From contig NZ_BMYD01000001.1 in the NCBI RefSeq assembly GCF_014652095.1, forward strand, positions 1,155,466 through 1,219,465: a DNA stretch of 64,000 nucleotides. The letters run 5' to 3'. The stretch comes from Cognatilysobacter bugurensis (GTDB lineage Bacteria > Pseudomonadota > Gammaproteobacteria > Xanthomonadales > Xanthomonadaceae). This document shows positions 35,221-45,442 of the stretch, piece by piece. A program made the translations under genes and the position numbers. The number at the start of each line of letters is the position of its first letter. Position 1 is the stretch's first letter. The notes under the pieces were generated by a model that was not told where the DNA came from, did not search any database, and saw only the letters and a list, made by a program, of their open reading frames with translations.

Positions 35221-36090
35221 ATGGCAGAAATCACCGCATCCCAGGTCAAGGAACTCCGCGAGCGCACCGGCGCCGGCATGATGGAGTGCAAGAAGGCCCT
35301 GACCGAGAACAACGGCGACATCGAAGCGGCAGCCGACTGGCTCCGCAAGACCGGTCTCGCCAAGGCCGACAAGAAGGCCAGCCGCGTCGCCGCTGAAGGC
35401 CGCATCGTCTCCGCGCAGGCCGGCAACAAGGCCGTGCTCGTCGAGATCAACTCCGAGACCGACTTCGTCGCGAAGGACGGCAATTTCCTCGCGTTCACCG
35501 ACTCCGTCGGCCAGGCCGCGGTCGACGCGTCGGACGTCGAAGCCCTCAAGGCCACGAAGCTGCCGTCGGGCGAGACCGTCGAGGAATCGCGCGCCGCCGT
35601 CATCGCGAAGGTCGGCGAGAACGTGCAGGTCCGCCGCATGGCCCGCATCGAGAGCGACAACACCGTCGCCGCATACGTGCACGGCGGCCGCATCGGCGTG
35701 ATCGTCGAGCTCAAGGGCGGCAACGCCGAGCTCGCACGCGGCCTCGCGATGCACGTCGCCGCGATGAACCCGCCGTACATCTCGCCCGCGCACGTGCCGG
35801 CCGAGTTCGTCGAGCGCGAGAAGGAAATCGCCCTCGCGCAGGTCAAGGACACCGGCAAGCCGCAGGAAATCCTTGAAAAGATGATCTCCGGCAAGATCGC
35901 GAAGACCATCAACGAGCTCTGCCTCACCGGCCAGCCGTACGTGCTCGACACCAACCAGACGGTCGAGCAGGCGCTCAAGGCTGCGGGCGCCGAAGTCGTC
36001 ACGTTCGTGCGTCTCGCCGTCGGCGAAGGCATCGAGAAGCAGACCGACGATTTCGCCGCCGAAGTCATGAAGCAGGCCGGCCTCGCGTAA
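35221..36090 (+). CDS. tsf: Elongation factor Ts
   Basis: The guanine-nucleotide exchange factor that recycles EF-Tu. It has 289 residues, near the E. coli length. The N-terminal UBA-like domain is [43 protein letters not shown]. The [10 protein letters not shown] motif, which includes the exchange-critical Asp-Phe, follows. The core has [18 protein letters not shown] and [10 protein letters not shown], and the C-terminal module contains LTGQPYVLD. It is downstream of rpsB behind a probable attenuator and ahead of a strong terminator. Confidence 0.97.
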   Translation: MAEITASQVKELRERTGAGMMECKKALTENNGDIEAAADWLRKTGLAKADKKASRVAAEGRIVSAQAGNKAVLVEINSETDFVAKDGNFLAFTDSVGQAAVDASDVEALKATKLPSGETVEESRAAVIAKVGENVQVRRMARIESDNTVAAYVHGGRIGVIVELKGGNAELARGLAMHVAAMNPPYISPAHVPAEFVEREKEIALAQVKDTGKPQEILEKMISGKIAKTINELCLTGQPYVLDTNQTVEQALKAAGAEVVTFVRLAVGEGIEKQTDDFAAEVMKQAGLA

Positions 36091-36119
36091 TCCGCTCGGC
36101 GGAGTCCACGCTCCGACGC

Positions 36120-36150
36120 AAAAAAGCCGCGGCTCGCCGCGGCTTTTTTG
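36120..36150 (+). terminator. Terminator after tsf
   Basis: A-rich flank, stem GCCGCGG-CTCG-CCGCGGC, then six T (CTTTTTTG). With the flanking A/T pairs the stem extends to about 13 bp. It ends the rpsB-tsf transcript and separates it from pyrH. Confidence 0.92.
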
Positions 36151-36251
36151 TTGCCTGCTCGCTCAACGTGAGCCGATGCACCAGTGCGCAGGCGCCATGC
36201 CTCGAGCCCGTGCTCACGCATGTCGCCTGCCGCGCCCTGCACGGCATCCCG

Positions 36252-36257
36252 TACAAT
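36252..36257 (+). promoter_or_regulatory. -10 element of pyrH
   Basis: TACAAT lies 30 bases before the pyrH ATG, downstream of the tsf terminator. No good -35 is visible at 16-18 bases. Confidence 0.45.
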
Positions 36258-36286
36258 CGCGCCGCTCCCTTCCCCCGAGGTCGTCC

Positions 36287-37012
36287 ATGTCCCAGCTCGC
36301 GTATCGCCGAATCCTGTTGAAACTCTCTGGCGAGGCGCTGATGGGCGACGAGGACTACGGCATCGACCCGAAGGTGATCAACCGCCTCGCCCACGAGGTC
36401 ATCGAGGCGCAGACCGCCGGCGCACAGGTCGCGCTCGTGATCGGCGGCGGCAACATCTTCCGCGGCGCCGGCCTTGCGGCCGGGGGCATGGACCGCGTGA
36501 CAGGCGACCAGATGGGCATGCTCGCGACGGTCATCAACGCGCTCGCGATGCAGGACGCGCTCGAGAAGCTCGGGGCGAAGTGTCGCGTGATGAGCGCGAT
36601 CAAGATCAACGACGTCTGCGAGGACTACATTCGCCGCCGCGCGATTAGGCATCTGGAGAAGGGCCGCCTCGTGATTTTCGCAGCCGGCACCGGCAATCCG
36701 TTTTTCACGACCGACTCGGGCGCCGCGCTGCGGGCGATCGAGATCGGCGCCGACCTGTTGCTCAAGGCGACGAAGGTCGACGGCGTCTACGACAAAGATC
36801 CGGCCAAGCATTCGGACGCAGTGCGCTTCGACCGCCTGAGCTACGACGAGGTGCTCAGCCGCGACCTGCAGGTCATGGACACCGCGGCGTTCGCGCTCGC
36901 ACGCGACAGCGAGTTGCCGCTGCGCATTTTCGACATGGGGCAGCCGGGCGAGCTGCTGCGCATCCTGCACGGGGCCGACATCGGCACGCTGGTGCAGGGT
37001 CGCAACGCGTAA
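36287..37012 (+). CDS. pyrH: Uridylate kinase
   Basis: Phosphorylates UMP to UDP, the feedback-regulated entry to UTP and CTP. ATG 36287, with GAGG upstream, gives 241 residues as in E. coli. Amino-acid-kinase fold motifs are [76 protein letters not shown] and [13 protein letters not shown]. In most relatives frr follows directly; here a cation-efflux gene intervenes. A 7-bp hairpin (CCGCGGA/TCCGCGG) follows the stop. Confidence 0.96.
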   Translation: MSQLAYRRILLKLSGEALMGDEDYGIDPKVINRLAHEVIEAQTAGAQVALVIGGGNIFRGAGLAAGGMDRVTGDQMGMLATVINALAMQDALEKLGAKCRVMSAIKINDVCEDYIRRRAIRHLEKGRLVIFAAGTGNPFFTTDSGAALRAIEIGADLLLKATKVDGVYDKDPAKHSDAVRFDRLSYDEVLSRDLQVMDTAAFALARDSELPLRIFDMGQPGELLRILHGADIGTLVQGRNA

Positions 37013-37076
37013 CGCGACAAAGCCGGCGCCGCGGATGCAATAGTGTCCGCGGGCGCACGCATGCCACGATCGGGGC

Positions 37077-37997
37077 ATGGCGCACCATCATTCGCACTCT
37101 GGCCACGGCCACGATCACGCCCATGACGGCACGCGAGCATTTGCGACCGTCACGCTCGTCAACCTCGCGTACACCGCGCTCGAGGCCGGCTACGGCTTTG
37201 CGACGAATTCGCTCGCGCTGCTATCTGATGCGCTGCACAACCTCGGCGACGTGCTGGGCCTCGGCCTCGCGTGGGCGGCCGCCGTGCTCGCGAAACGCAC
37301 GCCGACAACACGTCATACCTACGGCTGGCGCCGCGCAACGTTGCTGTCGCCGCTCGCGAACGCGCTGCTGCTCGTCACGTTCTCCGGAGCACTCGGCTGG
37401 GAGGCGGTGCGCCGTTTCGATGCGCCGCCGGACGTCCCTGCCCTTCCAGTGATCCTGGTGGCCGCGATGGGCATCGTCGTGAACCTCGGCGCGGCGTGGC
37501 TGGTCCGCTCCGGGCACGAGCACGACCTCAACCGACGCGGCGCCTTCCTTCACCTGCTTGCCGACGCCGCTGTCTCGCTCGCTGCCGTGCTGGCGGGCGT
37601 CGGGATGGCAACGCTCGGGTGGTCGTGGCTCGATCCGGCGACCGCACTGTTGATCGGGGTCGTGATCGCGGTCGGCGCTTTCGGACTCCTGCGAGAAAGT
37701 TTCGACGCGGCGATGGATGCGGTGCCACGGGGCATCGACGAGCGCGAGGTGCATGGCTTTCTGCAAGGGCAGCCCGGCGTGCAGGCCGTGCACCACCTGC
37801 ATATCTGGTCGCTGGGCGCGGGCGAGATCGCGATGACCGCGCATCTCGTTCGCCCGGGCACGGACGACCACGACGCGTTTATCGACCGCGTCTCGCATGA
37901 ACTCGACGAACGCTTCCGGATCAACCACGTGACGCTGCAGATCGAGCATGGCACGCACTGCGAGCACGATCGGCACGACCGCGCGCCGCACCACTGA
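37077..37997 (+). CDS. Cation diffusion facilitator (CDF) metal exporter
   Basis: A 306-residue inner-membrane transporter that would pump divalent metal, probably zinc, out of the cytoplasm in exchange for protons. The N-terminus is His-rich (HHHSHSGHGHDHAH), and the C-terminus again has HCEHDRHDRAPHH. Six helices are visible. Two CDF metal-site motifs are present: SDALHNLGD in TM2 and HLLADAAVSL in TM5, giving the His-Asp/His-Asp pattern of Zn/Cd-type members. The cytoplasmic domain has VHHLHIWSLGAGEIAMTAHLV. It resembles the ZitB/CzcD branch. It sits between pyrH and frr, an unusual place with no evident functional link. Metal specificity is inferred. Confidence 0.9.
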   Translation: MAHHHSHSGHGHDHAHDGTRAFATVTLVNLAYTALEAGYGFATNSLALLSDALHNLGDVLGLGLAWAAAVLAKRTPTTRHTYGWRRATLLSPLANALLLVTFSGALGWEAVRRFDAPPDVPALPVILVAAMGIVVNLGAAWLVRSGHEHDLNRRGAFLHLLADAAVSLAAVLAGVGMATLGWSWLDPATALLIGVVIAVGAFGLLRESFDAAMDAVPRGIDEREVHGFLQGQPGVQAVHHLHIWSLGAGEIAMTAHLVRPGTDDHDAFIDRVSHELDERFRINHVTLQIEHGTHCEHDRHDRAPHH

Positions 37998-38032
37998 CCT
38001 CGTTGCGGCGCGGACTGGGCACGGCGCTGGCA

Positions 38033-38038
38033 TATAAT
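38033..38038 (+). promoter_or_regulatory. Perfect -10 box of frr
   Basis: TATAAT lies 31 bases before the frr ATG, a striking AT island in GC-rich DNA. The -35 at 17 bases (GCGGAC) is weak. It indicates that frr is transcribed independently of pyrH and the CDF gene. Confidence 0.6.
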
Positions 38039-38069
38039 CGCCGCCCCCTGCCTATCACCGGAGCCGGCG

Positions 38070-38627
38070 ATGCTCAACGAGATCAATAAAGACGCGCAGA
38101 CCCGCATGGCCAAGAGCGTGGAAGCATTCCGCCACGACCTGGTGAAAGTGCGCACGGGCCGCGCGTCGACCGCGCTGGTCGACAGCATCAAGGTCAACTA
38201 CTACGGCTCGGACATGCCGCTCTCGCAGGTCGCGAGCGTTGCCGTGAGCGATGCGCGCTCGTTGACGATCACGCCGTGGGAAAAGCAGATGGTCGGCCCG
38301 GTCGAGAAGGCGATCCTCGCCTCCGACCTCGGCATCACACCGAACACCGCCGGCACCGTCATCCGCCTCAACCTCCCGGCTCTCACCGAGGAGCGTCGCC
38401 GCGAACTCACGAAGGTCGTTCACGCTGGCGGCGAAGACGCGAAGGTTGCGATCCGCAATATCCGCCGCGACGCGAACCATCAGGTCAAGGAACTGCTGAA
38501 GGACAAGCAGATCACCGAAGACGAAGCAGCGCGCGCCGAGCTCGACATCCAGAAGCTCACCGACGAGGCGATCAAGAACGTCGACGAGGTCGTCAAGGCG
38601 AAGGAAGTCGAGCTGATGGCGGTCTGA
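38070..38627 (+). CDS. frr: Ribosome recycling factor
   Basis: Splits post-termination ribosomes together with EF-G. It has 185 residues, exactly the usual length. Conserved segments are RMAKSVEAFRHDLVKVRTGRAS, YYGSDMPLSQVASV, ITPWEKQMVGPVEKAI, LNLPALTEERRRELTKVV and VAIRNIRRDANHQVKELLKD. GGAG stands before the ATG. It begins the run of translation and envelope genes after the CDF gene. Confidence 0.97.
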   Translation: MLNEINKDAQTRMAKSVEAFRHDLVKVRTGRASTALVDSIKVNYYGSDMPLSQVASVAVSDARSLTITPWEKQMVGPVEKAILASDLGITPNTAGTVIRLNLPALTEERRRELTKVVHAGGEDAKVAIRNIRRDANHQVKELLKDKQITEDEAARAELDIQKLTDEAIKNVDEVVKAKEVELMAV

Positions 38628-38691
38628 CCGCCGGCTCACTGACACGGATTCGGGAGTTGTCGAAGCCGGGTCCACCCTGCTTCCCACTGCC

Positions 38692-39465
38692 GTGGCGCCC
38701 GACGTGAATTCGACCGCTCCCAGCCTTCCCCGCCGCGTCCCGCGACACGTCGCCGTCATCATGGACGGCAACGGCCGCTGGGCGGAACGCCGGCGTCGTC
38801 CGCGGGCGATCGGGCACCGCGCAGGTGCGCGTGCGGTCAATGTCTGCATCGACTTCTGCCTCGAGCGGGGCGTCGAGGCGCTGACGCTGTTCGCATTTTC
38901 AAGCGAAAACTGGGGCCGCCCCGAGGACGAAGTGGGCGCCCTCATGAAGTTGTTCATGACCGCGCTTGACCGGGAAGTCGACGAGCTGGAACGGCGCGGC
39001 GTGCGCGTGCGCTTCATCGGCGAGCGCGAGCGCTTCGGCGACACCATCCGCGCGCGCATGGACGAGGCCGAGCGGCGGACCGCGGGCAACACGCAGTTGC
39101 ACTTGACGATCGCCGCAAGCTACGGCGGGCGGTGGGACATCGCCCAGGCCGCGCGTGCACTCGCAGAGGACGTGGCGGCGGGTCGCCTTCGCCCGGAGGA
39201 GATCGACGAGGCCATGCTGGGTGCACGCGTATGCCTCGCCGATGTGCCGGCGCCGGACCTGTTCATCCGCACCGGCGGTGACACCCGGATCAGCAATTTC
39301 CTGTTGTGGCAGCTCGCGTACACGGAGCTGTGGTTCACCGAATTGTTGTGGCCCGAGCTCGATGCGGTAACACTGCAACGGGCTTTCGACGCCTACGCCC
39401 TGCGCGAACGCCGCTTCGGACTCACCGGGGCCCAGATCGCTGCGCAGGGCGAATCTGCCGCATGA
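38692..39465 (+). CDS. uppS: Isoprenyl (undecaprenyl) diphosphate synthase
   Basis: A cis-prenyltransferase that makes the C55 lipid carrier for peptidoglycan and LPS. The GTG at 38692 gives 257 residues; a GTG at 38704 is equally possible. Motifs: HVAVIMDGNGRWAERR with the catalytic Asp, GHRAGARAV, LTLFAFSSENWGRP, and near the end DLFIRTGGDTRISNFLLWQLAYTELWF. It is followed by cdsA after a ten-base gap, in the standard uppS-cdsA-dxr-rseP-bamA run. Confidence 0.95.
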   Translation: MAPDVNSTAPSLPRRVPRHVAVIMDGNGRWAERRRRPRAIGHRAGARAVNVCIDFCLERGVEALTLFAFSSENWGRPEDEVGALMKLFMTALDREVDELERRGVRVRFIGERERFGDTIRARMDEAERRTAGNTQLHLTIAASYGGRWDIAQAARALAEDVAAGRLRPEEIDEAMLGARVCLADVPAPDLFIRTGGDTRISNFLLWQLAYTELWFTELLWPELDAVTLQRAFDAYALRERRFGLTGAQIAAQGESAA

Positions 39466-39475
39466 GCGAGACCCG

Positions 39476-40312
39476 ATGACGAAAATCCGCCTGCTCGCCT
39501 CGCTGGTCATGGCCCCGGTCGCGATCGCCGCGATCCTGTTCCTGCCGACGCCTTGGCTCATCGCGCTCGCGACGGTGGTGCTGCTCGCCGGCCTGTGGGA
39601 ATGGTTCGATCTTGCCGAGATCGAAGACACGCTCGCGCGCGCGGTCTTGCTCGTCGCACACCTCGGAGTGATGGTGGCGATCGTATGGGCATCGCGTTGG
39701 CGCGAGGGATACACGCTCGCGCTGTACCAACTCGCCGCGCTGATCGGTGTGGTCTGGTGGCTCGTCGCCCTGGGCTGGCTCGGTCGCAGCCGGCTCGGCA
39801 GCAACCACGAAAGTTTCGCCCGAGCCTTCAAACTGCTCGCCGCGGCCCTCGCGGTAATTCCCGCCTGGTGCGCGCTCGCCTGGCTGCACGCCGAAGAGCC
39901 CGCAGGTCACCGCTGGCTGCTGACCGCCCTCGCGGTGGTCTGGGCGGCTGACACGGGCGCGTATTTCGCCGGCCGCGCGTTTGGTCGCCACAAGCTCGCC
40001 CCGACGGTCAGCCCCAACAAGACTGTCGAAGGTTTGGTGGGCGGCCTGATCGCGGGTGTGCTCGCCGGTGTCGGTTTCAGCATGCTTGCCGGCGCCGAAG
40101 GATCGGACCTCGCAAAGGTCGCACTCGTGTCGCTTGCCGCGGCGCTGTTCTCGGTGATCGGCGACCTGTTCGAAAGCATGCTCAAGCGGCATGTCGGCGT
40201 TAAGGACTCGGGGCGACTCATTCCGGGCCACGGCGGCGTGCTCGATCGCATCGACGGCGTTCTTGCGGCACTGCCCGTCTTCGCGCTCGGCAAAGCGCTG
40301 CTCGAATTCTGA
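39476..40312 (+). CDS. cdsA: Phosphatidate cytidylyltransferase
   Basis: Makes CDP-diacylglycerol from phosphatidate and CTP, the branch point for all phospholipids. It has 278 residues and seven or eight hydrophobic helices (e.g. [18 protein letters not shown] and [17 protein letters not shown]). The family signature is at the C-terminal end ([20 protein letters not shown]), and [31 protein letters not shown] contains conserved Asp and Lys residues. It lies between uppS and dxr in the same transcript. Confidence 0.95.
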   Translation: MTKIRLLASLVMAPVAIAAILFLPTPWLIALATVVLLAGLWEWFDLAEIEDTLARAVLLVAHLGVMVAIVWASRWREGYTLALYQLAALIGVVWWLVALGWLGRSRLGSNHESFARAFKLLAAALAVIPAWCALAWLHAEEPAGHRWLLTALAVVWAADTGAYFAGRAFGRHKLAPTVSPNKTVEGLVGGLIAGVLAGVGFSMLAGAEGSDLAKVALVSLAAALFSVIGDLFESMLKRHVGVKDSGRLIPGHGGVLDRIDGVLAALPVFALGKALLEF

Positions 40313-40323
40313 GGCGCGCACGC

Positions 40324-41496
40324 ATGCTCCAGGTTGCCGTGCTCGGCGCCACGGGCTCGATCGGCGCGTCCGCGCTCGATGTGATCGCCCGCCATCCGGA
40401 TCGGCTGCGCGCAACCGTGCTGGCGGCAGGCCAAAACGTGGACGCGCTCGTCGCGCTGTGCGTGCAGCATCGCCCGCGGCACGCGGTGATCGCCGCTGCG
40501 GATGGATATATCGCTCTCAAGCGTGGTCTTGCGAATGCGGGCCTCGACACGGTGGCGCACACGGGCGAGGACGCGCTTGACGCGCTCGTCGCTGGTGATA
40601 CCTGCGACACGGTGGTCGCCGCGATCGTCGGGGCCGCCGGCCTGCGTTCGACCCTCGCGGCTGCACGCACCGGCAAGCGCCTGCTCTTGGCGAACAAGGA
40701 ATCGCTCGTGCTCGCGGGCGAGCTGCTCATGCGCACCGCGCGGGAGGCGGGCGCGACGATCGTCCCCGTCGACAGCGAACACAACGCGATTTTCCAGTGC
40801 CTGCCCGATTCGCACGCGCACGCGGGGCTTGCACGCTTGATTCTCACCGCGTCCGGCGGCCCGTTCCGTGGGCGCTCCCGCGAGTCGCTCCGCGACGTCA
40901 CGCCCGAGCAGGCCGCCGCACACCCCAAGTGGTCGATGGGGCTGAAGATCTCGGTTGATTCGGCGACGCTCATGAACAAGGGCCTCGAGGTCATCGAGGC
41001 ACACCACCTGTTCGACGTCGGCGCCGATCGCATCGACGTACTCGTGCACCCCCAGAGCCTCGTGCATTCCTTAGTCGAGTTCGTGGACGGGTCGACGTTG
41101 GCGCAACTCGGCCTGCCGGACATGCGCACCGCCCTGTCCGTCGGTTTCACCTGGCCCGAGCGCATCGCCTCCGGCGTCGGCGGCCTCGACCTGCTCGCGC
41201 AGGGCGGCCGCCTTGATTTCGAGGCGCCCGACGTCGGCGCATTCCCCTGCCTCCGGCTCGCCTACGACGCGCTCCGCGCCGGCGGCACGGCGCCGGCCGT
41301 GCTCAACGCGGCGAACGAAGTCGCGGTTTCAGCGTTTCTTCAGCGGCGCATGGGTTTCCTAGCGATCCCCGCCGTGGTCGAGCAAACGCTCTCTGCCCTG
41401 CCGCCTGTCTCGGCGGCGTCGCTGGACGTCCTGGGCGACGCCGATGCCCAGGCCCGGCGCATCGCCGAGCAAGCTGTGCAGCACCTTGTCACCTGA
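40324..41496 (+). CDS. dxr: 1-deoxy-D-xylulose 5-phosphate reductoisomerase
   Basis: Makes MEP in the non-mevalonate isoprenoid pathway, feeding UppS and IspA. It has 390 residues. The NADPH-binding motif is [17 protein letters not shown]. The metal/substrate site is [13 protein letters not shown] and [15 protein letters not shown], then TASGGPFR. The region [31 protein letters not shown] carries the conserved Lys, Asn, Lys and Glu ligands. The gene follows cdsA by 11 bases and is followed by rseP. Confidence 0.96.
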   Translation: MLQVAVLGATGSIGASALDVIARHPDRLRATVLAAGQNVDALVALCVQHRPRHAVIAAADGYIALKRGLANAGLDTVAHTGEDALDALVAGDTCDTVVAAIVGAAGLRSTLAAARTGKRLLLANKESLVLAGELLMRTAREAGATIVPVDSEHNAIFQCLPDSHAHAGLARLILTASGGPFRGRSRESLRDVTPEQAAAHPKWSMGLKISVDSATLMNKGLEVIEAHHLFDVGADRIDVLVHPQSLVHSLVEFVDGSTLAQLGLPDMRTALSVGFTWPERIASGVGGLDLLAQGGRLDFEAPDVGAFPCLRLAYDALRAGGTAPAVLNAANEVAVSAFLQRRMGFLAIPAVVEQTLSALPPVSAASLDVLGDADAQARRIAEQAVQHLVT

Positions 41497-41520
41497 CATC
41501 GAACCCATGAGCCCGATCGC

Positions 41521-42882
41521 ATGAACGAAATTCTGGGCTCGGTCTGGTGGCTGATCGTCAGCCTCGGCGTGCTCGTGACGTTCCACGAGTTCGGGCACTA
41601 CTGGGTGGCCCGCCGCTGCGGCGTGCGCGTGCTGCGCTTCTCCGTCGGGTTCGGCCGCCCGCTGTGGTCGCGGCGCGGGCGCGATGGGGTCGAGTACGTG
41701 GTGGCGGCGATCCCGCTCGGCGGCTATGTGAAGATGCTCGACGAGCGCGAAACGCCTGTGGCGCCCGCGGAGCAGTCGGAAGCCTTCAACCGGCAGCCGG
41801 TGCTGCGCCGCATGGCGATCGTCGCCGCGGGGCCGATCGCCAACCTGCTGCTCTGCGTCGCGCTGCTGTGGCTGATGTTCGTGATCGGCCGACCGGATTT
41901 CGCGCCGGTCGTCGGTCATGCGGACGGTCTGGCCGCACAGGCCGGCCTTGAGCGCGGTGACACCGTGACGGCGGTCGACGGCCGCCCGACGCCGACCTGG
42001 ACCGACGTCCAAATGGCACTGATCCCGACTGCGCTCGATCGCCGCGACGTGCCCGTCCGCATCGAGCGGGCCGACGGAGGCGAAGCAACGCGCGCCCTTG
42101 CGCTGTCGCGGCTGCCGTCCGCGATCGACGAGCGACGCGTCCTCGATGCGATCGGCCTTGCCGGTCGCCACGACCTCGTGGCGGCGCGGGTCGGCCGCAT
42201 TGAGCCGAACACTCCTGCCGCCGGCGTCCTGCGCGAAGGCGACCTCGTCACCGCGATCGACGGCTCCCCGGTCGGGGCCTGGAGCGACATTCCGTCGCTG
42301 GTCGAGCGCCTGGGCGAGCGCGGCGGCACTGCCATGGTCGAGGTCGACCGCGAGGGCGAGCGGCTTGCGCTCGAGCTCGCCCCGCGCCGCATCGCACGCG
42401 ACTCCGGCGAGGCCGCGTGGGTGCTGGGGATCGCCGCCGCGCAGCCGGCGCCGCCGGAGCGCGATGCGGTGCTCCGCCACGGTCCGATCGAGGCGATCCC
42501 GGCCGCGCTGAATGAGACGGTCCAGCAAACGCGCGAGCTGGTCGCGATGATCGGCCGCGCGTTCAGCGGGCGGGTGGCAGTTCAGAACACGGTCGCGGGC
42601 CCCGTGACGATCGCGCGGGCGGCGAATGCCTATGCCGACCTGGGCGTGGCGTGGTTCCTCACGATGCTCGCGATGCTGTCGCTGAGCCTGGGCATCCTCA
42701 ACCTGCTGCCGATCCCGATCTTGGACGGCGGTCACCTGCTGTATTACCTTATCGAGCTGGCCAAGGGCTCGCCCGTGAGCGAGCGGGCCATGGCCGCCGG
42801 ACAGTACGTCGGCCTGGCGCTGATCGCCGGTTTGATGGGGCTCGCGTTCTACAACGACATCGTGAACAACCTGGTGCGTTGA
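41521..42882 (+). CDS. rseP: Site-2 intramembrane zinc metalloprotease RseP
   Basis: Cleaves anti-sigma factors (RseA in E. coli) and remnant signal peptides within the inner membrane. It has 453 residues. The zinc motif HEFGHYWVARR lies in the first helix, and the third ligand is in LLPIPILDGGHLLYYLIELAKG near the C-terminus. Two PDZ domains lie between, e.g. VVGHADGLAAQAGLERGDTVTAVDG and PNTPAAGVLREGDLVTAIDG. It sits directly upstream of bamA. It could act on the RskA-type anti-sigma factor elsewhere in this window, but that is speculation. Confidence 0.95.
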   Translation: MNEILGSVWWLIVSLGVLVTFHEFGHYWVARRCGVRVLRFSVGFGRPLWSRRGRDGVEYVVAAIPLGGYVKMLDERETPVAPAEQSEAFNRQPVLRRMAIVAAGPIANLLLCVALLWLMFVIGRPDFAPVVGHADGLAAQAGLERGDTVTAVDGRPTPTWTDVQMALIPTALDRRDVPVRIERADGGEATRALALSRLPSAIDERRVLDAIGLAGRHDLVAARVGRIEPNTPAAGVLREGDLVTAIDGSPVGAWSDIPSLVERLGERGGTAMVEVDREGERLALELAPRRIARDSGEAAWVLGIAAAQPAPPERDAVLRHGPIEAIPAALNETVQQTRELVAMIGRAFSGRVAVQNTVAGPVTIARAANAYADLGVAWFLTMLAMLSLSLGILNLLPIPILDGGHLLYYLIELAKGSPVSERAMAAGQYVGLALIAGLMGLAFYNDIVNNLVR

Positions 42883-42985
42883 CGCTGCCGCGCCCCGGCT
42901 GCGGCAGCCCGAACCCGCCTAGACCAACGTGACCCGACGCACCGACCGGCCTGCCGGACCGGTCGTCATCGACCAACCGGACGTG

Positions 42986-45421
42986 ATGATGACGCGACAC
43001 CTGCCCCGCCGCCTGCTCGCCCTTGCCCTCGCCGCGGCCCTTGCCGTTCCCGCGGGCGCCCAGCAGGTGGACCCGTTCACGGTCAGCGACATCCGCGTTG
43101 ACGGACTGCAGCGCATTTCCGCCGGCACCGTCTTCACCTACCTGCCGGTCGAGCGCGGCGACGTGGTTGATTCGACGCGCGCGGCCGAGTCGATCCGCGC
43201 CCTGTACAAGACGGGTTTCTTCGAAGACATCCGCCTTGACCGGCAGGGCGACATCCTCGTGGTGTCCGTCACCGAGCGTCCAGCCATCAACAAGCTGACG
43301 ATCACCGGCAACAAGGACATCAAGACCGAGGACCTCACCAAGGGTCTGGCGGACATCGGGCTTGCCGAGGGCGACACGTTCGATCGCCTGGCGCTGGATC
43401 GCGTTACGCAGGAACTCACAAAGCAGTACAACAACCGCGGCAAGTACAACGTCGAGATCACGCCGACGATCGCGCGTCTGGACCGCAACCGCGTCGACCT
43501 GACGATCGCGGTCAAGGAAGGCAAGGCCGCGAAGATCCGGCACATCAATCTCATCGGCAACGAGACGTTCGACGACGAAGCGATTCTCGACACCTGGGAG
43601 TCAGGCGAAAGCAACTGGCTCAGCTGGTACCGCCGCGACGATCAGTACTCGCGCGAGAAGCTGTCGGGCGATCTGGAGCGCCTGAACTCGTTCTACCTCG
43701 ACCGTGGCTACGTCGATTTCAGCGTCGACAACACGCAGGTCTCGATCAGCCCCGACCGACAGGACATGTTCATCACCGCCGGCATCACCGAAGGTGAGCA
43801 GTACAAGGTCTCCGGCGTCGAGATCACCGGCGACACGATCCTTCCGAAAGAGGACATCGAGCGCCTGGTGCTGGTGCAGAAGGACCAGGTGTTCTCGCGC
43901 CGTCTTCTCGAAATCAGTTCCGACGCGATCACAGCGACGCTCGGCAACGTCGGCTATGCGTTCGCGCAGGTCAACACGGTGCCCGACGTGAATCGCGAAG
44001 CGAAGACGGTCGGCATCAACCTGCAGGTCGTTCCGGGTCCGCGGGTCAACGTGCGCCGGATCGCCTTCAAGGGCAATACGCGGACCAGCGACGAGGTGCT
44101 GCGTCGCGAGATGCGTCAGTTCGAAGGCAGCTGGTATTCGCAGGCCGCGCTCGACCGCTCGAAGATCCGTCTTCAGGGCCTTGGCTTCTTCGAGGCCGTG
44201 GACGTCGAGACTCAGCCGGTGCCCGGCAGCCCCGACCTGGTCGACGTCGTGGTCAACGTCAAGGAAACCACGTCCGGCAGCTTCGTGTTCGGCCTTGGCT
44301 ACTCGCAGCTCACAGGCGTCACCACGCAGGTCCAGCTTTCGCAGGACAATTTCCTCGGCAGCGGCAACCGAATTGCGATCGAGGCGAACCGCAACGCGTA
44401 TCTCCAGCGTTATTCGTTCTCGTTTATCAACCCGTACTTCACCGACAGCGGCGTCTCGCTGGGATACAACCTTTCGTGGCGCGAGTTCGATAATTCCGAC
44501 TTCGGCACGGCGGCGTTCTCGCGCACCACTCGACTCGGCCAAGTACAGCTCGGTATCCCTCTGACCGAGACGGATTCAGTCTCCTTCGCGCTCGGGCTTG
44601 AAAGCGACCAGATCTTCACTTTTCAGGGCCTCACGCCTCAGTCGGCCATCGACTACATCGATGCCGTAGGAAACCGCACGTTTCACACGGCGCGCGCCGA
44701 GTTTGGTTGGTCGAGAAATTCGCTCAACAGTGCGCTGACGCCGACTGCCGGCATGTTTCAGCGGGTTCTGGCGGAGGTCGCGTTGCCAGGCTCGACGGTG
44801 GAGTACTACAAGTTCACGTACGAACTGTCCAAGTTCTGGCCGCTGTCGCGCCATTTGGTACTGAACACACGAGGCCGAATCGGCTATGGCGACAGTTACG
44901 GCGACGAGACGGTGCGGAATCTCTGCTACATCGCACCGACGCTCGCGATTCCGGAGCCTGAGGTCACTCCGCCCGAGGAGTGCACACCTGCATCGCCCGA
45001 CTACGTCAAGACCGTCAGCGCTGAAGGCCTGCCGTTCTTCGAGAACTTCTATGCGGGCGGTGTTTCATCGCAAGGCCGAGTCCGAGGCTTCACCGACAAC
45101 GCCCTCGGTCCGCGGGAAGTGGCGAGCAACGGGTTTCCGCAGCCGATCGGCGGCGCACTTCAGACCGTCGGCTCGCTCGAGATGTTCTTCCCGACCCTGC
45201 TGGACACGCCGGCGGCACGCATCTCGGCGTTCGTCGACGCGGGTAATGTCTACCGCGATTTCGACAGCTTCGATGCGGGCGAACTGCGCGTCTCCGCAGG
45301 TGCGGCCATCCTCTGGCGTTCACCGATGGGCCCGATCTCGATCAGCTACGCGCTTCCGCTGCGTAAGGAAGACACGGACGAGATCGAGCGTCTGCAGTTC
45401 ACGTTCGGCGGCGCGTTCTGA
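42986..45421 (+). CDS. bamA: Outer-membrane protein assembly factor BamA
   Basis: The central beta-barrel insertase of the BAM complex. I chose ATG 42986 (or 42989), which gives about 811 residues with signal peptide MTRHLPRRLLALALAAALAVPAGA. A GTG at 42929 would add 19 residues before it. Five POTRA domains follow, starting QQVDPFTVSDIRVDGLQRISAGTVFTYLPV. The 16-strand barrel includes GFGYSQL-like strands and the lid-lock region before GGVSSQGRVRGF, corresponding to the conserved VRGF/Y loop. It ends LQFTFGGAF with a terminal Phe. lpxD follows at 22 bases, with no skp gene between them, unlike E. coli. Confidence 0.95.
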   Translation: MMTRHLPRRLLALALAAALAVPAGAQQVDPFTVSDIRVDGLQRISAGTVFTYLPVERGDVVDSTRAAESIRALYKTGFFEDIRLDRQGDILVVSVTERPAINKLTITGNKDIKTEDLTKGLADIGLAEGDTFDRLALDRVTQELTKQYNNRGKYNVEITPTIARLDRNRVDLTIAVKEGKAAKIRHINLIGNETFDDEAILDTWESGESNWLSWYRRDDQYSREKLSGDLERLNSFYLDRGYVDFSVDNTQVSISPDRQDMFITAGITEGEQYKVSGVEITGDTILPKEDIERLVLVQKDQVFSRRLLEISSDAITATLGNVGYAFAQVNTVPDVNREAKTVGINLQVVPGPRVNVRRIAFKGNTRTSDEVLRREMRQFEGSWYSQAALDRSKIRLQGLGFFEAVDVETQPVPGSPDLVDVVVNVKETTSGSFVFGLGYSQLTGVTTQVQLSQDNFLGSGNRIAIEANRNAYLQRYSFSFINPYFTDSGVSLGYNLSWREFDNSDFGTAAFSRTTRLGQVQLGIPLTETDSVSFALGLESDQIFTFQGLTPQSAIDYIDAVGNRTFHTARAEFGWSRNSLNSALTPTAGMFQRVLAEVALPGSTVEYYKFTYELSKFWPLSRHLVLNTRGRIGYGDSYGDETVRNLCYIAPTLAIPEPEVTPPEECTPASPDYVKTVSAEGLPFFENFYAGGVSSQGRVRGFTDNALGPREVASNGFPQPIGGALQTVGSLEMFFPTLLDTPAARISAFVDAGNVYRDFDSFDAGELRVSAGAAILWRSPMGPISISYALPLRKEDTDEIERLQFTFGGAF

Positions 45422-45442
45422 CCGACGACGCGGGCGACCGGC

